Below, piece by piece: positions 53,030 through 64,000 of a DNA stretch of 64,000 nt. The DNA lies in assembly GCF_000472545.1 (NCBI RefSeq), contig NZ_AWZV01000029.1, positions 1 through 64,000 of the forward strand, read 5' to 3'. The first letter of the stretch is position 1; each line of letters opens with the position of its first letter. The stretch comes from Burkholderia sp. WSM2232 (lineage in GTDB: Bacteria; Pseudomonadota; Gammaproteobacteria; Burkholderiales; Burkholderiaceae). The notes beneath the pieces were generated by a model that saw nothing but the letters and a program-made list of their open reading frames with translations, searched no databases and was not told where the DNA came from. Made by a program: the position numbers and the translations under genes.

Positions 53030-55048
53030 CTAAGGATGGCGGATATAGTCCACCAGCGCCGTCGTATAAGCGTCCGGCTTGCGGTCCAGCAGGCTCACGC
53101 CGATCGCCACCAGAAAGCCCGCCGGCACGCCGAACACGCCGGAACTGATCGGCTCGATGCCGAACCAGCGCGGTCCCGCGAAACCGGTCATCTGCGCGAA
53201 AAAGGGATACGTCGAAACGATGTAGTAGATGCACACCAGCAGCCCCGCCAGCATGCCGGCGACTGCACCGAGGCGCGTCGTGCGCTTCCAGAACACGCCC
53301 AGCACCAGCACCGGAAACAGGCTGGATGCCGCAAGCGAAAACGCCGCACCCACGAGGAACAGAATATTGCCCGTGTTCAGCGACGCCACATACGACGCAA
53401 ACAGCGCCACCCCCAGCAGCAGAATCTTCGAAATCGTCACCCGCCGCTGACTCGACGCCCCCGGATCGACCATGTGGTAATAGACATCGTGCGATAAGGC
53501 ATTGGCGATCGTGAGCAGCAAGCCGTCTGCAGTGGAAAGCGCCGCAGCCAGCGCGCCCGCGGCGATCAGACCGGACATCACATACGGCAGCCCCGCAATC
53601 TCCGGCGCAGCCAGCACCACCATGTCGGGCTGCATCTGGATCTCGCTCCATCGCACGATACCGTCGCCGTTCGTGTCCGCGAGCGTGATCAGGCTCGGCT
53701 CGACCTTGCGCCATTGCGTGAGCCATTGCGGCAAATCCGCAAAGTGATGACCGACGAGGTTCGTCAGCATCTCGTACTTGATCAGCACCGCGAGCACCGG
53801 CACGGTCACGTAGAACAGCGCGACAAAGAACAGCGTCCAGCCGACGGAACGCCGCGCCGAAGCCACCGAAGTCGTGGTGTTGTAGCGCGTCAGAATATGC
53901 GGCAGGCTCGCCGTCCCGAGCGAGAGGCACAACAACAGCGAAAGAAAGTTGCGCTCGTGCATGCGTCGATCATCGTCGCCCGTTGCGGGAAAGGGCTCAT
54001 GCATCGGCAACGGCGCGGCGGCACGCATCAGCATTTCATCGCGCTGCTGGGTCCACACCACCTGCGCGGCGGCGGCATCGCGCGGGAACTGCTCGAGCGC
54101 CTTCTCGCGCTCCTTGATTTCGCGCAGCGGACCATTGCGGCGCCGCAAGTCCGCCACCTGCTGCGTGAGCCGCAGTTTCTCCTCGACGAACGAATGCGGC
54201 AGCATGTCGAGCCGCTGCTGCATCAACGTAGCGCGGCGGCGGTAGTCATCGCGCACGGTCTGCTCGAGCGGCTCGTCGCGCACCTGTTTTTCAAGGCTCT
54301 CCATGCGCTCCATCAAACGGCCGTAACTCAGTTGCGGCACCCAGCCAAGACCGTCCTTATGCGCGATCATCGAAACCGGAATCAGAATCGCGGCAATCAG
54401 AATGATGTACTGCGCGACCTGCGTCCAGGTTACCGCGCGCATGCCGCCGAGGAACGAGCACACAAGAATGCCCGCGAGTCCGCAGAAAATGCCGACGGCG
54501 AAGTCGACGCCGATGAAGCGCGTCGCAATCAGACCCACGCCCTGGATCTGCGCGACGAGATAAACGAACGAACACAGAATCGCGGATAACGCCGCAAGCG
54601 CACGCACCGCATTGCTCGAAAAACGCGTGCCAAGAAAATCGGGAATCGTGTAGCGCGCGAGCTTGCGCACGTAGGGCGCAAGCAGAAACGCGACGAGGCA
54701 ATAGCCGCCGGTCCAGCCCATCAGATAGGCAAGGCCGTCGTAACCGGTGGCGTAAATGGAACCGGCGAGGCCGATGAACGACGCCGCCGAGAGCCAGTCT
54801 GCCGCCGTTGCCATGCCGTTGAACGCGGACGGCACGCGCCGCCCCGCCACGTAGTACTCGACCAGATCAGACGTGCGCGACAGCAGACCGATCACCGCAT
54901 ACACGGCAATCGGCACGAACAGGAACACATAGCCGATCCACATGCCCGGACCGGTGGTGCGCTCGATGCGCCACATCACATAGACGAAAAGCAGGAAGCC
55001 AAGCGTGTAGAACGCATACGAGCGGATCAGCCGGTTCGTCAGCTTCAT
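53030..55048 (-). CDS. Cation:acetate-type sodium:solute symporter (ActP-like)
   Basis: A 672-residue polytopic inner-membrane protein of the SSS family. Helices include YYVAGRRVPSAFNGMATAAD and WLSAASFIGLAGSIYATGYD, the Na+/solute core. A long hydrophilic coiled insertion spans about residues 235-340 (RMESLEKQVRDEPLEQ, ADLRRRNGPL), a feature of the VC_2705-type subgroup. It starts four bases after the DUF4212 gene and lies next to acs, so uptake of acetate or a similar small carboxylate is likely. Confidence 0.88.
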   Translation of the reverse strand: MKLTNRLIRSYAFYTLGFLLFVYVMWRIERTTGPGMWIGYVFLFVPIAVYAVIGLLSRTSDLVEYYVAGRRVPSAFNGMATAADWLSAASFIGLAGSIYATGYDGLAYLMGWTGGYCLVAFLLAPYVRKLARYTIPDFLGTRFSSNAVRALAALSAILCSFVYLVAQIQGVGLIATRFIGVDFAVGIFCGLAGILVCSFLGGMRAVTWTQVAQYIILIAAILIPVSMIAHKDGLGWVPQLSYGRLMERMESLEKQVRDEPLEQTVRDDYRRRATLMQQRLDMLPHSFVEEKLRLTQQVADLRRRNGPLREIKEREKALEQFPRDAAAAQVVWTQQRDEMLMRAAAPLPMHEPFPATGDDDRRMHERNFLSLLLCLSLGTASLPHILTRYNTTTSVASARRSVGWTLFFVALFYVTVPVLAVLIKYEMLTNLVGHHFADLPQWLTQWRKVEPSLITLADTNGDGIVRWSEIQMQPDMVVLAAPEIAGLPYVMSGLIAAGALAAALSTADGLLLTIANALSHDVYYHMVDPGASSQRRVTISKILLLGVALFASYVASLNTGNILFLVGAAFSLAASSLFPVLVLGVFWKRTTRLGAVAGMLAGLLVCIYYIVSTYPFFAQMTGFAGPRWFGIEPISSGVFGVPAGFLVAIGVSLLDRKPDAYTTALVDYIRHP

Positions 55049-55052
55049 CGGC

Positions 55053-55505
55053 TCAAGTTCCGCGTGCGCCGGAATCCGCGGCGGCTGTGGGCTGCGTCGT
55101 CATGCGTTCCCTTGCGGCAGCGTGAGCGGCGTCATTCGCATCGCCAGCGCTTTGCGTGCTCCGGGCAGCAGCGTTGGCGTCTGCATCGAATGCGCGTTGC
55201 AAGCGGCGGTCGGCGCGCTGCATCGACAGAATGTAGACGACGATCAGCGCAAGGTAGATCAGGATCGCGCCTTGTGCGCCGAAGTAAAACGGCAGACTGA
55301 AGCCCGCAAAGCGCACGCGCGCAAGCGCCGGCGCAGCAAGCGGGAGCAGGAAGGACACGGCGAAGCCGACCGTCATCAACGCGGCGATCAGCGCGACGTT
55401 AAAGCGCCAGTACCGTTGATGCGCGCGCGCCAATGCCTCCGACACCGCCGGCGGTTCGGGTGCGGGATTGTGCGTGGCGTGAGGGATGGGGTGCGGCGCG
55501 GCCAT
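55053..55505 (-). CDS. DUF4212 small subunit of the SSS symporter
   Basis: A 150-residue protein with a His/Pro-rich N terminus and two membrane helices (FNVALIAALMTVGFAVSFLL and YFGAQGAILIYLALIVVYIL) followed by RADRRLQRAFD. This is the DUF4212/YjcH-like partner that regularly precedes an ActP-type symporter. ATG 55505 was chosen because the DUF4212 similarity starts shortly after it; the frame to 55643 adds an Arg/Cys-rich non-family leader. It is in an operon with the downstream symporter. Confidence 0.85.
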   Translation of the reverse strand: MAAPHPIPHATHNPAPEPPAVSEALARAHQRYWRFNVALIAALMTVGFAVSFLLPLAAPALARVRFAGFSLPFYFGAQGAILIYLALIVVYILSMQRADRRLQRAFDADANAAARSTQSAGDANDAAHAAARERMTTQPTAAADSGARGT

Positions 55506-55773
55506 GCGCCTATGTATCAAAAAGGCACCGCGCAGGCAATCGGGATTGTCCGCGCGACACCGCTCGCGGCGCCTGGCGGAGGTGCATGCCGAACGTATAC
55601 GGCGAAGATGTCCGGCCAGGCGCCCAGTGAACCTGGCCGACAACGGTTGCCCGACGGACTTGCCGGATGGGCGCTGCCCGACGAACTTGCCCGATGAGGG
55701 CTACCGGGCGAGGGACGCGTCACTCGACACGTCCGTCGCCGTTTCACAGGCGCCGCAACGGCCGGGGCGTCGC

Positions 55774-57756
<1,983 letters not shown>

Positions 57757-58167
57757 CGACAACCCCTTGGTGAAGATGAAAACCTGTGCCGGCGCACGCT
57801 GGTGCGCCTGTCATGTGGGCGCCGCAATCGAAGCACGATTGTCGACGCGCTGTCTCCCGCCCTCGCGCGAGCGATCCACATTGGATCGCCGCGCCGCGGC
57901 CGCCCGCTCTTGCATCGCTCATGTCGCATTGCACCATGAACGAAGACGAAGCCGCGTCCGCTCTCGTGTTCAACCATAAGCGGTGCAACTTACCGGGCAC
58001 TTACGCGAGCGCTGCTCGCATGCCCGCAAAAACCCTGACGCGATTCGTACGACGCTTTCGACGCAGGGTCACGAGCGTTGCCGCCATGCGCTCGTTTGGC
58101 AGCGGCTCTTACGCTGCGTTGAAGCGCCTAATACAATGCTAACTGAACTAGCTGCCCGGATTCCAGT
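57757..58167. other. Intergenic region between divergent acs and EamA genes
   Basis: A 411-bp stretch between two divergently transcribed genes. No coding frame with family character and no tRNA is seen. It presumably carries both promoters, but no convincing -35/-10 pair stands out. Confidence 0.6.
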
Positions 58168-59070
58168 TTGAATCGTTACGCCCTGCTTCTCATCACTTCG
58201 ATGCTGTTGGTCGGCAGCAATGTCGGCATCGGTAAAACGATTGTCGAGTTCGTCCCCGTGCCTCTTTTCGCGCTGTTGCGATTCGTGATCGCAATGGCCG
58301 TGCTATGGCCGCTTCTTCGCGTGGCAAAACTGCGCCGCGTAAAGCGCGACGAATGGCTCAACCTGTTTTTGCAGGCGCTCTTCGGCACCTTCGGGTTTAC
58401 GCTGCTGATGCTCAACGGCGTTCAGCGCACGAGCGCGGTGGCGGCGGGCGTCATTACGAGTACGATTCCCGCAGTCGTCGCGCTGCTGTCCTGGCTCATA
58501 TTGAAGGAGCGCCCGGACCGGCGCGCGCTTGCGTCGATCGCGCTGGCCATTGCAGGCGTGGTCGTCATCAATCTCGCGCATGCCGGTGCCGGGGGTGCTG
58601 GGGGTGTCGGCACAACGTCGCTGGCCGGCAATCTGATGGTGCTCGGTGCAGTGTGCTGCGAGTCGCTTTACATCATCCTGTCGCGCCGCCTCACGCAAAC
58701 GCTCGCGCCCATCGACATCTGCGCATACACGCATCTGTTCGGCCTGTTGTTGATGCTGCCGCTCTCCGCGGGCGCGCTCATTCATTTCGATTATCGCGCG
58801 GTGCCGGCGAGCATCTGGAGTCTCGTGCTGTGGTATGGACTGTCCGCGAGCATCTTCTCTTTCTGGCTCTGGATGAAAGGGATTCGCCACGTGCCGGGCA
58901 GTCTCGCCGGCGTATTCAGCGCCGTGCTGCCGGTCGCAGCCGCCATCTACGGCATAGCGTTTCTCGGCGAGCGGCCCACGCTCGCGCACGGCATTGCGCT
59001 CGCCTGCGTGGTAGCGGGTATCGGACTCGCCAGCGTGAGGGTCAAGCGCGTGCCGCCGGTCGCATCGTAA
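58168..59070 (+). CDS. EamA/DMT-family transporter
   Basis: A 300-residue inner-membrane protein with ten hydrophobic segments in two EamA repeats (MLLVGSNVGIGKTIVEF... and LGAVCCESLYIILSRRL...). The repeat-1 conserved GVQRTSAVAAGVITSTIPAV segment is present. A Gly-rich loop (GAGGAGGVG) separates the halves. Family members export metabolites or amino acids; no substrate can be named. The start appears to be TTG 58168; ATG 58201 is the first in-frame ATG and would lose part of helix 1. Confidence 0.85.
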   Translation: MNRYALLLITSMLLVGSNVGIGKTIVEFVPVPLFALLRFVIAMAVLWPLLRVAKLRRVKRDEWLNLFLQALFGTFGFTLLMLNGVQRTSAVAAGVITSTIPAVVALLSWLILKERPDRRALASIALAIAGVVVINLAHAGAGGAGGVGTTSLAGNLMVLGAVCCESLYIILSRRLTQTLAPIDICAYTHLFGLLLMLPLSAGALIHFDYRAVPASIWSLVLWYGLSASIFSFWLWMKGIRHVPGSLAGVFSAVLPVAAAIYGIAFLGERPTLAHGIALACVVAGIGLASVRVKRVPPVAS

Positions 59071-59090
59071 GCGACCGCTCGGCTCTTCGT

Positions 59091-59166
59091 GCCGCCTGAC
59101 GCCGCTTCCTGCCACCTGGCGCCGCTTCGTGCTGCCTGGCGCCGCTTCCTGCTGCCTGGCGCCGCC
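59091..59166. repeat. 20-bp tandem repeat
   Basis: Three full copies and one partial copy of a unit like gccgcttcctgctgcctggc, with few mismatches, in the 300-bp gap between the EamA and UPF0114 genes. No gene lies in the gap. Confidence 0.8.
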
Positions 59167-59371
59167 TTGCCCGCCGCGCCGCAGCAAAGCCGGCCGACGC
59201 TGTACAATAGCGCGCCTGACATGAGCGCCGCCGGCGGCACGTCTCGTTGCTGTCCGCCTGCGCCGCGTCGTCCGCGCCTCGCTTTGCGCGCCCGGTCCCC
59301 GCGCGTGATTTGCACAGACCGGCCGCATCGGGCCCACGTTCCGTCACCTGCGTTAGATCCGACTCTTGCCT

Positions 59372-59980
59372 ATGTCCGCTTCGCGACCCGACTCCGCGCG
59401 CCAACGCCGTCCCATGCGTCCGCTGCCTGTGATCATCTTCATGAGCCGCTGGCTGCAGGTGCCCCTGTACCTCGGCCTGATCGTCGCCCAGGCTGTCTAT
59501 GTGGTGTTGTTCCTGAAGGAAGTCTGGCATCTCGTCACAGCTTCGATGACGCTCGACGAAACCAACATCATGCTGGTCGTGCTCGGTCTGATCGACGTAG
59601 TCATGATCTCGAACCTGCTGATCATGGTGATTATCGGCGGGTATGAAACCTTCGTGTCGCGGCTGGGTGTAGAGGGTCATCCGGACGAACCGGAATGGCT
59701 CGACCACGTGAACGCGGGCGTGCTGAAGGTCAAGCTCTCCATGGCGCTCATCAGCATTTCGTCGATCCATTTGCTGAAAACGTTCATCAGCCCCGACCAG
59801 AACACCACGCATACCATCATGTGGCAGGTGATCATTCATGTGGCGTTCCTCGTCTCGGCGCTCGTCATGGCCTTCGTAGACCGCCTGACCACGAACACGC
59901 ATCCAAGCCATTTTCAGGAACCCGCGGACTTGCAGCCGCTGGGTTCCGCCGGTTCCTCTCCCCTGAAAGCGCACGACTGA
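59372..59980 (+). CDS. UPF0114 (YqhA) family membrane protein
   Basis: A 202-residue protein with four hydrophobic segments, beginning SRWLQVPLYLGLIVAQAVYV and containing the conserved NLLIMVIIGGYETFVSRL and KLSMALISISSIHLLK. This is the UPF0114/TIGR00645 family of unknown function, inner membrane. ATG 59372 gives the family N terminus. It lies 52 bp before fumarase on the same strand and may be co-transcribed with it. Confidence 0.88.
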   Translation: MSASRPDSARQRRPMRPLPVIIFMSRWLQVPLYLGLIVAQAVYVVLFLKEVWHLVTASMTLDETNIMLVVLGLIDVVMISNLLIMVIIGGYETFVSRLGVEGHPDEPEWLDHVNAGVLKVKLSMALISISSIHLLKTFISPDQNTTHTIMWQVIIHVAFLVSALVMAFVDRLTTNTHPSHFQEPADLQPLGSAGSSPLKAHD

Positions 59981-60032
59981 CCGCACAGCCTGCGAACAGA
60001 AAAAAGCGCCACTGTCCCCACCGAGCTTAGCC

Positions 60033-61556
60033 ATGACCGTCATCAAACAGGAAGATCTGATCCAGAGCATTGCTGATTCGCTTCAATACATCAGCTACTA
60101 CCATCCGCTCGATTACATCCAGGCCCTGGGCCGCGCGTACGAACTCGAACAGAGCCCGGCCGCAAAAGATGCGATTGCGCAGATCCTCACCAACAGCCGC
60201 ATGTGCGCTGAAGGCAAGCGCCCGATTTGCCAGGACACGGGCATCGTCACCGTGTTCGTGAAGGTCGGCATGGACGTGCGTTGGGACGGTGCGACGATGA
60301 GCGTGACGGACATGATCAACGAAGGCGTGCGCCGCGGCTACCTGAACCCGGACAACGTGCTGCGCGCGTCGATCGTGAGCCCGCCCGAAGGCGCGCGCAA
60401 GAACACCAAGGACAACACGCCGGCCGTGATTCACTACGAGATCGTGCCGGGCGATAAAGTCGACGTGCAGGTCGCCGCCAAGGGCGGCGGCTCGGAAAAC
60501 AAGTCGAAGTTCGCGATGCTCAATCCGTCGGACTCCATCGTCGACTGGATTCTGAAGACCGTGCCGACCATGGGCGCGGGCTGGTGTCCGCCCGGCATGC
60601 TGGGCATCGGCATCGGCGGCACTGCTGAGAAAGCGATGGTGATGGCCAAGGAATCGCTGATGGACCCGATCGACATTCAGGACGTGATCGCACGCGGCCC
60701 GAAGGACTGGATCGAAGAACTGCGCATCGAACTGCATGAGAAGGTCAACGCGCTTGGCATCGGCGCGCAAGGTCTGGGCGGTCTCGCCACCGTGCTCGAC
60801 GTGAAGATCATGGCTGCGCCGACGCACGCCGCGTCCAAGCCGATCGCGATCATCCCGAACTGCGCGGCCACGCGTCACGCTCACTTCACGCTGGACGGCT
60901 CGGGCGTCGCGAAGCTCGAAGCGCCTTCGCTCGACGCATGGCCGAAAGTGCAATGGGAACCGAACACGGAGACCAGCAAGCGCATCGACCTGAACACGCT
61001 GACGCCGGAAGAAGTCGCTTCGTGGAAGCCGGGCCAGACACTGCTGCTGTCGGGCAAGATGTTGACGGGCCGCGACGCGGCGCACAAGCGCATTGCCGAT
61101 ATGCTCGCGAAAGGCGAGAAGCTGCCGGTAGACTTCACGAACCGCGTGATTTATTACGTCGGCCCGGTCGATCCGGTGCGCGACGAAGCGGTCGGCCCGG
61201 CGGGCCCGACCACCGCCACGCGCATGGACAAGTTCACCGAGACCATGCTCGCGCAAACCGGCCTCATCTCCATGATCGGCAAGGCCGAGCGCGGACCGGT
61301 CGCGATCGAGGCCATCAAGAAGCATAAGGCCGCGTACCTGATGGCCGTGGGCGGCGCTGCTTATCTGGTGTCGAAGGCCATTCGCAGCGCCAAAGTGCTC
61401 GCATTCGAGGACCTCGGCATGGAAGCGATCTACGAATTCGACGTGCAGGACATGCCGGTGACGGTTGCAGTCGATTCGAACGGCACCTCCGTGCACCAGA
61501 CCGGCCCGAAGGAATGGCAAGCGAAAATCGGCAAGATTCCGGTCGCAACTGCCTGA
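60033..61556 (+). CDS. Class I fumarate hydratase (single chain, 4Fe-4S)
   Basis: A 507-residue iron-sulfur fumarase that combines the alpha and beta parts in one chain. N-terminal domain with RPICQDTGIVTVFVKVG and GAGWCPPGMLGIGIGGTAEK supplying cluster cysteines; C-terminal domain with GPTTATRMDKFTETMLAQTG. Reaction: reversible hydration of fumarate to malate in the TCA cycle, in the cytoplasm. The cluster makes activity iron- and oxygen-sensitive. A strong terminator follows at 61589. Confidence 0.95.
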   Translation: MTVIKQEDLIQSIADSLQYISYYHPLDYIQALGRAYELEQSPAAKDAIAQILTNSRMCAEGKRPICQDTGIVTVFVKVGMDVRWDGATMSVTDMINEGVRRGYLNPDNVLRASIVSPPEGARKNTKDNTPAVIHYEIVPGDKVDVQVAAKGGGSENKSKFAMLNPSDSIVDWILKTVPTMGAGWCPPGMLGIGIGGTAEKAMVMAKESLMDPIDIQDVIARGPKDWIEELRIELHEKVNALGIGAQGLGGLATVLDVKIMAAPTHAASKPIAIIPNCAATRHAHFTLDGSGVAKLEAPSLDAWPKVQWEPNTETSKRIDLNTLTPEEVASWKPGQTLLLSGKMLTGRDAAHKRIADMLAKGEKLPVDFTNRVIYYVGPVDPVRDEAVGPAGPTTATRMDKFTETMLAQTGLISMIGKAERGPVAIEAIKKHKAAYLMAVGGAAYLVSKAIRSAKVLAFEDLGMEAIYEFDVQDMPVTVAVDSNGTSVHQTGPKEWQAKIGKIPVATA

Positions 61557-61588
61557 GCTGACGCTCGCGCATCTCGCCTGTCGTGACA

Positions 61589-61615
61589 AGCCGGGACCAC
61601 GGTCCCGGCTTTTTT
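61589..61615 (+). terminator. Rho-independent terminator after fumarase
   Basis: agccgggacc-ac-ggtcccggct followed by a T run. It lies 33 bp after the fumarase stop. Confidence 0.92.
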
Positions 61616-61738
61616 CATGCTGGGCATGCGTTACGCGTAGGGCCTGAAACGGCGCCGAAAGATATTCTGTTCTCTTGGCTTTTTCAGGTATGGCGTTTAT
61701 TGTTGTTGGAAAATTGAAGTCCCCACTAAGGAAAGATC

Positions 61739-62218
61739 ATGCAAGGCGACACCAAAGTTATCGAGTATCTCAACGCGCAGTTGAAGAATGAACTGACCGC
61801 GATCAACCAGTATTTCCTGCACGCGCGGATGTACAAGCATTGGGGTCTCGAAAAACTCGGCAAGCATGAGTATGACGAGTCGATCGGCGAAATGAAGCAT
61901 GCCGACTGGCTGATCGAACGGATCTTCATGCTGGATGGTCTGCCGAATCTGCAAGACCTGCATAAGCTTCTGATCGGCGAGGAAACGAAGGAAATTCTGG
62001 AATGCGATTTGAAGCTTGAGCAGATTTCGCAAAGCACCTGCAAGGAAGCGATCGCGTATTGCGAATCGGTTCGCGACTTTATCTCGCGTGAAATCTTCGT
62101 GAAGATTCTCGACGACACTGAAGAGCATATCGACTGGCTCGAAACACAGCTCGACCTGATCGACAAGGTCGGCATTCAGAACTACCAGCAAACCGCGATG
62201 GGCTCGGTGGAGTCCTAA
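61739..62218 (+). CDS. bfr: Bacterioferritin
   Basis: A 159-residue iron storage protein of standard length. Compared position by position with E. coli Bfr as I know it, heme ligand Met52 and ferroxidase ligands Glu18, Glu51, His54, Glu94 and His130 are present. The remaining ligand Glu127 is Thr (DDTEEHIDWLE). Known role: 24-mer cage that oxidises Fe(II) and stores ferric mineral. The Thr substitution may be a lineage feature. Its release partner Bfd is encoded at 63714, 1.5 kb downstream. Confidence 0.95.
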   Translation: MQGDTKVIEYLNAQLKNELTAINQYFLHARMYKHWGLEKLGKHEYDESIGEMKHADWLIERIFMLDGLPNLQDLHKLLIGEETKEILECDLKLEQISQSTCKEAIAYCESVRDFISREIFVKILDDTEEHIDWLETQLDLIDKVGIQNYQQTAMGSVES

Positions 62219-62355
62219 GCGGATGCGAGGCGTTGCCACGCGTCGCCTCACGGGCCCGCTAATCCGGGACAGCGTGCGGCGCGCCGGCGATATACTTGCC
62301 GACTTCTCTTTCCCACGATTTGCCTGAGCGCCGCCGCGCAGCGCGTCTATCGCCT

Positions 62356-63240
62356 ATGTCCGCAGAACCGTCTTTGAATGCATCGATCATTACCACGGAC
62401 ACGGCTTCGCGCGCACCGGTGGGCATTTTCGACTCGGGTCTTGGCGGTTTGTCGGTGTTGCGAGCGGTTCGCGCGCAATTGCCCGACGAGGCACTGCTGT
62501 ACGTCGCCGATTCGCTGTACGCCCCATACGGCGAGCGCGACGACGACTTTATCGCCGACCGCACGCTCGCCATTGGCGAGTGGCTGGTCCGGCGGGGCGC
62601 CAAAGCGCTCGTCGTCGCCTGTAATACGGCGACCGCACAATCCATTGCACTGGTACGCGAAAAGCTGCCCATTCCGCTAGTTGGCGTGGAACCGGGCATC
62701 AAGCCGGCCGCCCTGCAATCGAGGTCGCGCGTGGCCGGCGTGCTCGCGACACAGGTCACCTTGCGCAGCACGCGCTTTCAGGCCCTGCTCGAACGCTACG
62801 CCGCCGATTGCCGCTTTATCTGCCAGCCCGGTCACGGGCTCGTGCAGGCGGTCGAGCGCTGCGACGTCGGTTCGGCGCAATTGCGCGCACTGCTCGCTGG
62901 CTATCTTCAACCGATGCTCGAAGCCGGCGCCGACACGCTCGTGCTCGGCTGCACGCACTATCCGTTTCTCGACGCGGCGATCCGTGACATCGTCGGCGAG
63001 CGGATGGCGCTGATCGACACGAGCGTGGCCATTGCGCGTCAGCTGGAGCGCGTGCTTGAGCAACACGGCATGCGTGCGGCGCCGCAAGCGGCCGGGGCGC
63101 CGCTACCGCGCTTTTTTTCCACCGACGGCGGCGCCCACCTGCGACAGCTTGTCGCTACGCTACTCGACATGGATGCCCAAGTCGAACGCGTGTCGATTCC
63201 CTCGCGCCGTACCGCGGCGCTGTCCTCGCAGCCGGCCTGA
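62356..63240 (+). CDS. murI: Glutamate racemase
   Basis: A 294-residue cofactor-independent racemase. GIFDSGLGGLSVLRAV at the N terminus, VVACNTATA with the first catalytic Cys and LGCTHYPFLD with the second. It makes D-glutamate for peptidoglycan. ATG 62356 is preferred to the frame start at 62296, because family similarity begins with the segment preceding GIFDSGLGG. The C-terminal ~40 residues are divergent. Confidence 0.94.
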   Translation: MSAEPSLNASIITTDTASRAPVGIFDSGLGGLSVLRAVRAQLPDEALLYVADSLYAPYGERDDDFIADRTLAIGEWLVRRGAKALVVACNTATAQSIALVREKLPIPLVGVEPGIKPAALQSRSRVAGVLATQVTLRSTRFQALLERYAADCRFICQPGHGLVQAVERCDVGSAQLRALLAGYLQPMLEAGADTLVLGCTHYPFLDAAIRDIVGERMALIDTSVAIARQLERVLEQHGMRAAPQAAGAPLPRFFSTDGGAHLRQLVATLLDMDAQVERVSIPSRRTAALSSQPA

Positions 63241-63671
63241 AGGGCGGGAGCGGGCCGAACGGGAGCGGTGGCGGCCCGCTGGCGGCCCTTCCTGGCGTTC
63301 TCACGGCCCGTCTAACCTTTCCGACCCGTGCGACTCCTTCTACGGCCTTCTACCCCTCACTCAGCCTTCCCGACCTTCCCCGCCATTCGCAACGCCCTTC
63401 CCAGCCCTTCCCAGCCCTTCCCAGCCCTCCCAGCCCTCTCAGCCCTCTCAGCCCTTCCCAGCCCTCTCAACTCATCCAGCCAGTCCCGAACCCAATTTCG
63501 GCTATTTTCCTGCTCGCCCGTTCGCAGCGCAGCGTCGGCCCCGTTATCCCTGCGGACGCCTCGCGACGCCCAGCAGCGCCCCCACGCCCAGCCCCCAGCC
63601 CGCCGAAACCCTCCTAAGAGTCTGGTTTTGCTAAAAAAACGCGGTGGACGCTTGCCAAACGGCCCAAACAA
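63241..63671. other. Intergenic region with pyrimidine-rich tandem repeats
   Basis: A gene-free stretch between murI and bfd. 63394-63470 contains about eight imperfect 9-10-bp units of the type cccttcccag, giving a strand with almost only C and T. No supported coding frame is present. Confidence 0.75.
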
Positions 63672-63687
63672 AATGATAATAATTCGC
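63672..63687. promoter_or_regulatory. Fur box upstream of bfd
   Basis: aatgataataattcgc matches about 13 of 16 positions of the Fur core consensus and lies 27 bp before the bfd start. It predicts induction of bfd under iron starvation. Confidence 0.75.
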
Positions 63688-63713
63688 ATTAACGTTAGCT
63701 ATGACGCCACCCC

Positions 63714-63950
63714 ATGATTGTCTGTGTCTGCAAGTCTGTATCTGACCGAAAGATCCGTGCCTCGATCGCGGAAGGCGTCGACTCGTTCGACGAATTGCAG
63801 TTCGAGCTCGGCGTGGCCACCTGTTGCGGCAAGTGCGCGGACTCCGTGCGCGACGTCATGATGCAAAGCGGCGTGTGCGCAACCCGCTGCGGCTTCGAGC
63901 ATCATCAGCAGGCCGCGCCCGTCACGTTTTACGAACGCAAGGCGGCGTAA
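63714..63950 (+). CDS. bfd: Bacterioferritin-associated ferredoxin
   Basis: A 78-residue [2Fe-2S] protein with the Bfd cysteine pattern C4-x-C6 and C38-x2-C41 (MIVCVCKSVSD and TCCGKC). Known role: binds bacterioferritin and donates electrons to release stored iron. A Fur-like box lies just upstream, consistent with expression in low iron together with the siderophore operon at the other end of the window. The C-terminal ~20 residues are variable. Confidence 0.93.
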   Translation: MIVCVCKSVSDRKIRASIAEGVDSFDELQFELGVATCCGKCADSVRDVMMQSGVCATRCGFEHHQQAAPVTFYERKAA

Positions 63951-64000
63951 CCGACGCTCTTGGTGCAGTCGCCCGAGCGACCCTGCCCCAGGTTTGCCAC

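Overview
The window is high-GC, compact DNA with housekeeping genes typical of the Burkholderia/Paraburkholderia/Caballeronia group: DUF4148 protein, single-chain class I fumarase, acs next to an ActP-type symporter with its DUF4212 subunit, bfr and bfd. The genus is inferred from gene content and protein resemblance only.

Positions 1-14461 hold a minus-strand siderophore operon that leaves the left edge. In transcription order it encodes MbtH, a type II thioesterase, an SznF-like cupin protein, a YqcI/YcgG-family putative heme N-oxygenase, a PvdE-type peptide exporter, a ferric-siderophore ABC ATPase, a fatty-acyl-AMP-ligase/PCP/C loading protein and an A-PCP-C NRPS whose specificity residues read as aspartate. 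The SznF-like plus YqcI pair is what is expected for a C-diazeniumdiolate (graminine/gramibactin-type) lipopeptide siderophore. Two Fur-box-like sites lie between mbtH and a divergent nitroreductase.

Positions 14461-25360 hold ordinary and semi-accessory genes: a complete BLUF photoreceptor, two secreted alpha/beta hydrolases, a DUF4148 protein, an MFS transporter divergent from a LysR regulator, a CPBP protease, a histidine kinase with an RsbRD-like sensor region, and a PAP2-phosphatase lipoprotein carrying passenger-type beta repeats. Two unrelated minus-strand genes share a 92-bp upstream module.

Positions 25471-49437 form a large two-partner secretion / contact-dependent inhibition island on the minus strand. 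A short TpsA, a CdiB/FhaC transporter, a SurA-like prolyl isomerase, a 3819-residue CdiA and a small membrane immunity protein form one operon. Downstream lies an array of three orphan toxin/immunity cassettes: truncated cdiA 3' ends, each followed by an immunity gene, one with a single-base frameshift and one reduced to a stub. They are interspersed with repeated flanks carrying a GC-rich CGAA-loop hairpin. This looks like a reservoir of silent toxin-immunity modules.

Positions 49438-52970 contain an AT-rich promoter region, decayed type VI secretion effector pieces (PAAR, muramidase-like) with possible immunity genes, a HEPN-containing gene pair, and tRNA-Ser(GGA), a plausible island boundary. 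Positions 53030-63950 return to core genes: acetate uptake and activation, EamA exporter, UPF0114 protein, fumarase, bacterioferritin, glutamate racemase and a Fur-box-preceded bacterioferritin-associated ferredoxin.
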